Assembly (NCBI GenBank): GCA_052143835.1
Contig: JBKQRV010000193.1
Location: forward strand, 1-12,759
Direction: 5' to 3'
Origin: DASPPM01 sp052143835
Lineage (GTDB): Bacteria > Pseudomonadota > Alphaproteobacteria > JACZXZ01
DNA: 12,759 bases
The notes below the pieces were generated by a model that was not told the DNA's origin, searched no databases, and saw only the letters and a list, made by a program, of their open reading frames with translations. Each line of letters begins with the position of its first letter. Position 1 is the first letter of the stretch. Shown here piece after piece: positions 7,428-12,759 of the stretch. Position numbers and translations under genes: made by a program.

Positions 7428-8078
7428 TCAGGATTTTGCGGGTGCGGTGCTGTCGGCATCCGCCGGCACCGGGCGGCTCACCACCACCTGGTCGACCAGG
7501 CCGAACTCCTTGGCTTCGTCGGGCGAGAGGAACTTGTCGCGCTCGACCGCCTGCTCGATCACGGCAAGCGGCTGGCCGGTGTGCTTCACGTAGATCTGAT
7601 TGAGCCGCGAGCGCAGGCTCAAGATCTCGCGCGCCTGGATCTCGATGTCGGTGGCCTGGCCCTGGACCCCTCCCGACGGCTGGTGGATCATGATCCGCGC
7701 GTTGGGAAGCGCATAACGCTTGCCCTTGGTGCCGGAAGCAAGCAGCAGCGAGCCCATGCTCGCCGCCTGTCCGATGCATACCGTCATGATCTGCGGCCGC
7801 ACATATTGCATGGTGTCGTAAATCGCCAGCCCGGAAGTGACGACCCCGCCGGGCGAATTGATGTAGAAGGCAATGTCCTTGCTGGGGTTCTCCGACTCGA
7901 GAAAGAGCAGCTGGGCGCAGATCAGGCTCGCGACCGCATCATTGATCGGCCCGGTCATGAAAATGATGCGCTCCTTCAAGAGGCGCGAATAGATATCGTA
8001 GGAGCGCTCGCCGCGGCTGGTCTGCTCGACCACCATCGGGACGAGGTAGTTCATTTGGGGGTCGCTGCGTTCAGCCAT
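7428..8078 (-). CDS. clpP: ATP-dependent Clp protease proteolytic subunit ClpP
   Basis: The protein has 216 residues. The catalytic triad is visible: Ser107 in GQAASMGS, His132 in MIHQPSG, and Asp181 in ERDKFLSP. The oxyanion and strand segment FYINSPGGVV is at 71-80, and FGLVDQV is near residue 192. ClpP forms a two-ring, 14-subunit chamber in the cytoplasm that degrades proteins threaded in by ClpX or ClpA. The ATG at 8078 follows GGAAGGACGGGA, a strong ribosome site. The N-terminal MAERSDPQ segment may be removed by self-processing, as in E. coli. The tail after residue 203 is Ala/Pro-rich and probably disordered. It lies 54 bases after tig with no promoter or terminator seen between, so tig-clpP is probably one transcript. 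Confidence 0.98.
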   Translation of the reverse strand: MAERSDPQMNYLVPMVVEQTSRGERSYDIYSRLLKERIIFMTGPINDAVASLICAQLLFLESENPSKDIAFYINSPGGVVTSGLAIYDTMQYVRPQIMTVCIGQAASMGSLLLASGTKGKRYALPNARIMIHQPSGGVQGQATDIEIQAREILSLRSRLNQIYVKHTGQPLAVIEQAVERDKFLSPDEAKEFGLVDQVVVSRPVPADADSTAPAKS

Positions 8079-8132
8079 CTGGCATCCCGTCCTTCCAAGT
8101 TCCTTGTTGCGGGGCCTCTGCCGCCCTAGTCC

Positions 8133-9548
8133 TTAATCCGACGCCTTGGCATCCTTGGCCGTGGGCTTCTTGCGCGCCGAGGCCTTCTTCCGGGGCTTGC
8201 CGGCCGCGGCCTGAGCCTCAGCCGCCTCGTCCTCCGGCTCGCGAACGAGCTCGGCCACCGACACCTTGCGCTCCTTGGGCTTGGCGAGCTCCAGGATGAA
8301 GTCCACCACCTTGCCTTCGAAGAGCGGCGCGCGCAGTTGTGCTACGGCTTCAGGCGAATTCTTGAAATACTCGAGCACCTTTCGCTCCTGTCCGGGGAAG
8401 CGCCGTGCCTCCTCGAACATCGCGCGGTTCAGCTCCTCGGCCGCGATCGTTATATTGTGTCCCTGCCCCACTTCGGAAAGGAGCAGCCCGAGCCGCACCC
8501 GGCGCTCGGCGATCGAGCGGTAATCGGCCTTGAGCTCGTCCTCGCTCTTCGCCGCTTCGTCGGGATCGAGCTCGCCGCGCTTCTTGCTCTCCTCGACCTG
8601 CTGCCAAATCTGCGCGAACTCCATCTCGACCATGCCCTCGGGAACGGCAAAGTGATGGCGCTCGGCGAGAGCATCGAGGAGGGCGCGCTTGAGCCGCGCC
8701 TTCGAGAGCTCGCCATACTCGCGCTCGAGGCGCTCGCGCACGCTCTTGCGCAACGCCTCGAGGCTCTCGAAGCCCAGATCCTTGGCGAGCTGCTCGTCCA
8801 CCTTGCTCTCGACCGGCCGGCGCACCTCCTTGAGGGTGACCGCGAAACTCGCCTGCTTGCCCCGCACGGCCTCGGCGCCATAGTCCGCGGGGAAGGTCAC
8901 CGTGACCGCCTTCGTCGCCCCCGCCTCCAAGCCCTCGAGCTGCTCCTCGAAGCCGGGAACGAAATGGCTTGAGCCGAGCTCGAGGTAATGGCCCTCGCCC
9001 GCGCCGCCGGGGAATTCCTTGCCCTCGATCGTGCCCTTGAAATCGATCACCGCGATGTCGCCCTTGCCGGCCTTATGGCCGGCGGGTGCCGGCTCGCTCC
9101 TCTTGTATTGGCCGGCGAGCCGCAGAAGCGCCTCCTCCTCCTCCTTCGCGCTCACCTCGGCCACCAGCCGCTCGAGCACGAGGGTGGAAAAATCCATCGG
9201 CTCGATCTTGGGCAACACCTCGATGGCCAGCTTGTACTCGAGGTCGCGTCCCTTCTCGAACGAGGTGACCTCGATCTTGGGGCGCAAGGCGGGCCGCAGC
9301 CCCTGCGAGGTGATGGCCTGTTGCGAGCTGTCGGCGAGCGCGCGCTCCACCACCTCGCCGAGCACGGACTCGGCGTAGCGCTTCTTGAGAATGGCGAGCG
9401 GCACCTTGCCGGGCCGGAAGCCCGGCACGCGAACCTGGCTGCCGAGCTCGGTCAAGCGGTCGGTGACCTTCGCCTCGATATCCTGGGCGGAGAGCACGAC
9501 CTTGAACTCATGCTTTAGGCCGTCGACCGCCGTTTGCGTTACTTGCAT
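8133..9548 (-). CDS. tig: trigger factor (ribosome-bound chaperone and prolyl isomerase)
   Basis: The protein has 471 residues (E. coli 432). The N-terminal ribosome-binding domain carries the signature GFRPGKVP at 43-50, which docks on ribosomal protein L23. The FKBP-like prolyl isomerase domain spans about 158-243, beginning GKGDIAVIDFKG and containing SHFVPGFEEQLEG. The long helical chaperone arms follow, at about 115-150 and 245-425. The extra length is a C-terminal tail from about 437, first acidic and then rich in Lys and Ala, likely disordered. The protein meets nascent chains at the ribosome exit. I chose the ATG at 9548, which gives the family start MQVTQT; a TTG five codons upstream is less likely. 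tRNA-Leu lies 85 bases upstream on the same strand. Confidence 0.97.
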   Translation of the reverse strand: MQVTQTAVDGLKHEFKVVLSAQDIEAKVTDRLTELGSQVRVPGFRPGKVPLAILKKRYAESVLGEVVERALADSSQQAITSQGLRPALRPKIEVTSFEKGRDLEYKLAIEVLPKIEPMDFSTLVLERLVAEVSAKEEEEALLRLAGQYKRSEPAPAGHKAGKGDIAVIDFKGTIEGKEFPGGAGEGHYLELGSSHFVPGFEEQLEGLEAGATKAVTVTFPADYGAEAVRGKQASFAVTLKEVRRPVESKVDEQLAKDLGFESLEALRKSVRERLEREYGELSKARLKRALLDALAERHHFAVPEGMVEMEFAQIWQQVEESKKRGELDPDEAAKSEDELKADYRSIAERRVRLGLLLSEVGQGHNITIAAEELNRAMFEEARRFPGQERKVLEYFKNSPEAVAQLRAPLFEGKVVDFILELAKPKERKVSVAELVREPEDEAAEAQAAAGKPRKKASARKKPTAKDAKASD

Positions 9549-9633
9549 AGAGAATCCCGACAATTACCGGCTGGCTAACCCGCCTGGCGATCGGACGCCT
9601 CTGCGCCGAAGAGGGCTGACCCGCTCCCGCTCC

Positions 9634-9720
9634 TGGTGCGGGCGGAGGGATTTGAACCCCCACGACCTCGCGGTCACCAGGACCTAAACCTGGCGCGTCT
9701 ACCAGTTTCGCCACGCCCGC
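9634..9720 (-). tRNA. tRNA-Leu (anticodon TAG)
   Basis: On the minus strand the gene starts GCGGGCGTGGCGAAACTGG and ends CGCCCGCACCA with encoded CCA. The acceptor stem GCGGGCG/CGCCCGC is perfect. The anticodon stem CCAGG/CCTGG holds TTTAGGT with TAG at 9684-9686. A long variable arm and the T-arm GGGGGTTCAAATCCC follow. The length of 87 nt fits class II leucine tRNAs. It reads CUA and related leucine codons. No strong terminator is seen between it and tig, so a shared transcript is possible. Confidence 0.97.
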
Positions 9721-9734
9721 TGCGCGAAGCTCGT

Positions 9735-9763
9735 TGGCTACCTGCTCCTGGGGGCAGCGTCAA
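9735..9763 (-). promoter_or_regulatory. promoter of tRNA-Leu, possibly also tig-clpP
   Basis: On the minus strand TTGACG (9758-9763), a 17-bp spacer and TAGCCA (9735-9740) lie just before the tRNA. The start would be near 9728, eight bases before the tRNA 5' end. The -35 is good and the -10 poor. No better promoter is seen for tig in the 85 bases after the tRNA. Confidence 0.5.
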
Positions 9764-9809
9764 CGCCAAACGCGCCGGGGGGTTCTATTAAGCCCTCCGC
9801 ACCCGGGGT

Positions 9810-12176
9810 TCAAGAGGAACCGCCGGGCCGCCGGCCGCGCCGCTCGACGAGTGCCGCGGCAGCCGCGTCAAGAATGGCGTCCGTGTCGAGCCTGTAGGCG
9901 TGGTAGAGGTCTGGAATGTCCCCCGACTGCCCGAAATGCTCGACGCCGAGCGGATGCACGGGGTGATGACCAACGGCACCCAGCCAAGACAGCGTCGCCG
10001 CATGCCCATCGACCACCGTGACGAGGAGCCCGTCCGGCGAGAGCTGGGCAAGGAGACGCCGAATGTGGCTCTTCTCCCGCCGCGCGAGCCAGTCGACATG
10101 CAGCCGGCTCGCCGAGGTGACGGCGAGCAGCCCTGCCCCTGGAACATCCTCGAGCAGCTGGCGATGGGCCTCCGCGGCCTCGGGCGCCACCGCACCGCTA
10201 TAAACGATGGCGAGCTCTGCGCCAGGTGCGGGCGGCACCATCCAATAGGCGCCCGCGATGAGGGCGGCCTGCAACTCCGGCCCGAGTGTCCGCGCCGGCT
10301 GGGCGAGCGTCCGCGTCGATAGACGGAGATAGAGCGAACGGCCGTCGGGCGCCTGCATGAACTCGAAACCCCAACGCATGATCTCGGCGAGCTCGTCGAC
10401 GTAGGCTGGCTCGAAAAAGTCGAGGTTGGGCAGGCCGAGGCCGATGAGCGGCGTCGCAATCGATTGGTGCGCCCCGCCTTCGGGCGCCAACGTCAGTCCA
10501 GACGGCGTTGCCACCAACATGAAGCGCGCATCCTGGTATAGCGCGTAGTTGAAGGCATCCAGCCCGCGCATGATGAAGGGGTCATAAAGCGTGCCGATGG
10601 GCAAGAGGCGCACGCCGAAGAGGGGCCCGGAGAGGCCGAGGGACGCCAGCAGGATGAAGAGATTGTTCTCGGCGATGCCGAGCTCGATGTGCTGGCCCTC
10701 GGGCGACTGCAGCCAGCGCTGGCTCGAGACCACGTCCTCTTCCTTGAATACGTCCTCTTGGCGCACGCGCGAGAACACGCCGCGGCGGTTCACCCACGGC
10801 CCGAGGTTGGTTGACACCGTCACGTCCGGCGAAAGGGTGACGATGCGCCGCGCGAGCTCGCTTTCTCCGCGCGCGATCTCGTTGAGGATGCGCCCGAAGC
10901 CTTCCTGGGTGGAGGCCTCCGCCGCGCGCGGGGCCGCAAGGGAAGGCGGAACCGCGACCGGCGCGGACTCGTGCCGGCGCGGGTATTGCCGCGCGAAGGG
11001 CACCTGGTCGAGGAAGCGCTGCAACTCTTCCGCCGGGATGTCGAGGCCGACGAAGCGGTCCCATTCATCGCCGTCGGGAATGCGCATCATCGACTTGAAA
11101 CGCGCCATCTGCTCGCGGTTCATGAGCCCCGCATGGTTGTCCTTGTGGCCCGCGAACGGCAGCCCGAAGCCTTTGATGGTGTAAGCGATGAAGCAGGTCG
11201 GCTCGTCGCCCGTCGCGGCGTCGAAGGCCTCGAGCACCGACGCCATATCGTGGCCCGCGAGATTTGTCATGAGAGCGTGAAGCTGGTCATCGTCGTGGCC
11301 GTCGAGGATGGCCCGGATCGCAGGGTTCCTGCCGAGCTCGCTCTCGAGATGTCTGCGCCAGCCCGCACCGCCCTTGAAGCAGAGCGCCGAATAGAGCGAG
11401 TTCGGGCAATCGTCGATCCAGTCGCGCAGCGCCTCCCCGCCCGGCTCAGCGAAAGCGGCCTCCAGGCGCTTGCCGTACTTGAGCGTCACGACGCGCCATT
11501 TCATCGCATGGAACAAGCTGTCGAAGCGTGTGTAGAGGCGGTCGGTGATGACGTTGTCGAGGCTCTGGCGGTTGTAGTCGATGATCCACCAGAGATTGCG
11601 GATGTCGTGCTTCCAGCCCTCGAGCAACGCCTCATAGACATTGCCCTCGTCGAGCTCAGCGTCGCCCACCACCGCGACCATGCGGCCGGGGGTAAGCCCT
11701 CTGGGCGCCATGCGCTTGAGATGGACGTAGTCCTGCACGAGCGAGGCGAAACTCGTCATCGCCACCCCGAGGCCGACCGATCCCGTCGAGAAGTCGACGT
11801 CGTCGCTGTCCTTGCTGCGCGAGGGGTAGGACTGGGCGCCGCCGAGCGCGCGGAAGGCCGCGAGCTTGTCCCGGCTTTGGTGGCCGAAGAGATATTGGAT
11901 GGCGTGGAATACCGGGCTGGCGTGCGGCTTGACCGCAACCCGGTCCTCGGGCCTCAAGGTGTGGAAATAGAGCGCCGACATGAGCGTCACCACCGAGGCC
12001 GAAGAGGCCTGATGGCCGCCGACCTTGAGCCCGTCGCGGCTCCCGCGGAGGTGATTGGCGTTATGGATCATCCATGAAGAAAGCCACAGCACTTTGCGCT
12101 CGAGTGCCCTCAAGCAAAGGACGCTACTGGGCGCGATCTCTTTGGCAGTTGTGGCGAGGGAGGCCGTGTCAGGCAT
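9810..12176 (-). CDS. ThDP-dependent enzyme of the AceE/transketolase type (homodimeric E1-like)
   Basis: The protein has 788 residues (E. coli AceE 887). The ThDP-binding motif is GDAELDEG at 171-178 with DYNRQSLDN at 200-208, the AceE version of the GDG...NN motif. Likely cofactor or active-site residues by comparison with AceE are His55 (GGHQAS), His85 (KPHASP), His344 or His348 after the TIKGFG segment (333-338), Glu503 in ELGIAENN, and His570 in EGGAHQS. The PP domain spans about 30-360, the Pyr domain about 420-620 and the transketolase C-terminal domain about 640-788. Such enzymes decarboxylate a 2-oxo acid or move a two-carbon ketol unit. No E2 or E3 genes adjoin it and its substrate is unknown. 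The start has no ribosome site; downstream starts are possible. It lies 60 bases after a small gene. Confidence 0.85.
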   Translation of the reverse strand: MPDTASLATTAKEIAPSSVLCLRALERKVLWLSSWMIHNANHLRGSRDGLKVGGHQASSASVVTLMSALYFHTLRPEDRVAVKPHASPVFHAIQYLFGHQSRDKLAAFRALGGAQSYPSRSKDSDDVDFSTGSVGLGVAMTSFASLVQDYVHLKRMAPRGLTPGRMVAVVGDAELDEGNVYEALLEGWKHDIRNLWWIIDYNRQSLDNVITDRLYTRFDSLFHAMKWRVVTLKYGKRLEAAFAEPGGEALRDWIDDCPNSLYSALCFKGGAGWRRHLESELGRNPAIRAILDGHDDDQLHALMTNLAGHDMASVLEAFDAATGDEPTCFIAYTIKGFGLPFAGHKDNHAGLMNREQMARFKSMMRIPDGDEWDRFVGLDIPAEELQRFLDQVPFARQYPRRHESAPVAVPPSLAAPRAAEASTQEGFGRILNEIARGESELARRIVTLSPDVTVSTNLGPWVNRRGVFSRVRQEDVFKEEDVVSSQRWLQSPEGQHIELGIAENNLFILLASLGLSGPLFGVRLLPIGTLYDPFIMRGLDAFNYALYQDARFMLVATPSGLTLAPEGGAHQSIATPLIGLGLPNLDFFEPAYVDELAEIMRWGFEFMQAPDGRSLYLRLSTRTLAQPARTLGPELQAALIAGAYWMVPPAPGAELAIVYSGAVAPEAAEAHRQLLEDVPGAGLLAVTSASRLHVDWLARREKSHIRRLLAQLSPDGLLVTVVDGHAATLSWLGAVGHHPVHPLGVEHFGQSGDIPDLYHAYRLDTDAILDAAAAALVERRGRRPGGSS

Positions 12177-12182
12177 GGCGGC

Positions 12183-12188
12183 ATCATA
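12183..12188 (-). promoter_or_regulatory. -10-like box directly before the ThDP enzyme gene
   Basis: TATGAT (5 of 6 consensus bases) ends six bases before the ATG at 12176, so transcription from it would start at or next to the start codon. There is no clear -35 box. The lack of a ribosome site at this ATG fits a leaderless message, but a chance match is likely enough. Confidence 0.25.
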
Positions 12189-12236
12189 GCAAGCAGCACT
12201 TGGCCGGAGAAGCCAGGACCGCGAGCCGCCTAGCCC

Positions 12237-12521
12237 TCAGCGCCGCAGCCGCTCCACGTAATTCTGGCAGAATTTCTTGAGCGCCATGGTACGCGGTCCG
12301 CTGCCATAGGGCTCGCGGCCGGGCCGCGAGACGGTGAATTCGAAGCGGACGTGGGGAATGCTGTAAAGATCGGTGAACACGTCGAGGACTTCGGCGACCT
12401 CGACCGTATCGTCCGCGAGCTCGCGCCGAAAGCTCGCCCCTGCCTTGATGAACTCCAAGAGGTTCCCGCGTCTGAAGAAGACGCTGCTGAGCCGTTGCGC
12501 CCGCTCGCCCATCGCCCGCAC
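12237..12521 (-). CDS. hypothetical protein, 94 residues
   Basis: I do not recognise this protein. The codon use fits its GC-rich neighbours. The GTG at 12521 has AGAAGGG seven bases upstream, so I prefer it over the ATG at 12512, which lies too far from that site. The sequence is soluble and mixed: a basic N-terminal part (MRAMGERAQR), an acidic segment (ELADDTVEVAEVLDVFTDL at 34-52), a beta-like stretch (HVRFEFTV at 57-64), and a basic C-terminal helix ending NYVERLRR. There is no signal peptide or membrane segment. It is co-oriented with the ThDP enzyme gene 60 bases downstream, so the two may share a transcript and perhaps a function. Confidence 0.55.
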   Translation of the reverse strand: MRAMGERAQRLSSVFFRRGNLLEFIKAGASFRRELADDTVEVAEVLDVFTDLYSIPHVRFEFTVSRPGREPYGSGPRTMALKKFCQNYVERLRR

Positions 12522-12565
12522 CCAAACACCCTTCTCAGCGGGGTGTCCTCGCCTTTGCTATTTTT

Positions 12566-12595
12566 ATTATGTAATTTTTCAAACCACAAGCGCAA
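12566..12595 (-). promoter_or_regulatory. candidate promoter of the hypothetical gene
   Basis: On the minus strand TTGCGC (12590-12595), an 18-bp spacer and CATAAT (12566-12571, 5 of 6) lie in an AT-rich region. The start would be near 12559, with a leader of about 38 nt before the GTG. It is the best candidate for driving this gene and the ThDP enzyme gene. Confidence 0.4.
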
Positions 12596-12657
12596 ATCAT
12601 AGAATTTGAACAAGTTTCATGAGCTCGCAACTAAAATATCGCCGTGGCGTCTTGCCG

Positions 12658-12674
12658 TACTCGTGATTCGAGTA
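12658..12674. repeat. hairpin between the edge gene and the hypothetical gene
   Basis: TACTCG and CGAGTA form a 6-bp stem around TGATT, followed on the plus strand by TTTT. It starts 10 bases after the stop of the possible edge gene on the minus strand. It may help end that transcript, although the T-run is on the other side. Confidence 0.4.
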
Positions 12675-12683
12675 TTTTGCAAT

Positions 12684-12758
12684 TTAGTATCTCCCTTTCG
12701 GGCGATCGGCCGCAGCCTGGCTCCTGAGCAATGCCTTGACGGCAGCTGTTGCGGCCAC
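12684..12758 (-). CDS. possible C-terminal end of an unknown gene (partial)
   Basis: One minus-strand frame is open from the window edge to a TAA at 12684-12686. It gives 24 residues starting VAATAAVKALLRSQ and ending ADRPKGRY. The Ala-rich, amphipathic make-up and the return to high GC exactly at the stop suggest the tail of a real gene. It is too short to identify. Confidence 0.35.
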   Translation of the reverse strand: MAATAAVKALLRSQAAADRPKGRY

Positions 12759-12759
12759 C

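Noticed and set aside
12230..12613. 127-residue minus-strand frame overlapping the hypothetical gene
   Set aside because: Its N-terminal part crosses the AT-rich promoter region and the rest is Ser/Arg/Ala-rich frame-shift-like sequence; the 94-residue frame has better composition and a ribosome site.

Overview
The window is a GC-rich bacterial chromosome segment, most likely from an alphaproteobacterium. The evidence is the protein sequences (ClpX, ClpP, Lon and HU of alphaproteobacterial type), the codon use, and the gene order tRNA-Leu / tig / clpP / clpX / lon / HU / tRNA-Val. Nearly everything reads on the minus strand, so transcription runs from high to low coordinates. The genus cannot be named from the sequence alone.

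Layout from left to right. Positions 1-122 are the right end of an IS5-family insertion sequence, followed by a palindromic dispersed-repeat-like hairpin. At 233-309 lies tRNA-Asp(GTC) with a good upstream promoter. At 406-1584 is an exported MetX-like alpha/beta-hydrolase, preceded by a long, possibly structured leader. At 2000-2248, on the plus strand, is a small glycine-zipper lipoprotein whose leader holds a 16-bp tandem repeat and a 12-bp palindrome. tRNA-Val(TAC) is at 2443-2517, next to a cluster of small oddities: an inverted repeat, a truncated tRNA-Val-like 5' half, and a hairpin flanked by 7-bp direct repeats.

The core, 2816-9548, is the conserved protein-quality-control block in the same order as in Escherichia coli. 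Trigger factor (nascent-chain chaperone), ClpP and ClpX (ATP-dependent protease and unfoldase), LonA (ATP-dependent protease) and HU (nucleoid protein, a Lon substrate in other bacteria) follow one another on one strand. Candidate promoters lie in front of tRNA-Leu, clpX, lon and HU, so the block is probably several overlapping transcription units. tRNA-Leu(TAG) sits just upstream of tig.

Upstream of tRNA-Leu, at 9810-12176, is an orphan homodimeric thiamine-diphosphate enzyme of the AceE/transketolase type. It is probably co-transcribed with a small unrecognised gene at 12237-12521. The right end is AT-rich (about 12550-12690) and closes with what may be the last 24 codons of another minus-strand gene.

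Most of the window is well-known housekeeping and I see no convincing new multi-gene system. The parts worth a second look are the non-coding and accessory pieces: the leader structures, the truncated tRNA cluster, the two accessory genes between tRNA-Val and tRNA-Asp, and the orphan ThDP enzyme.
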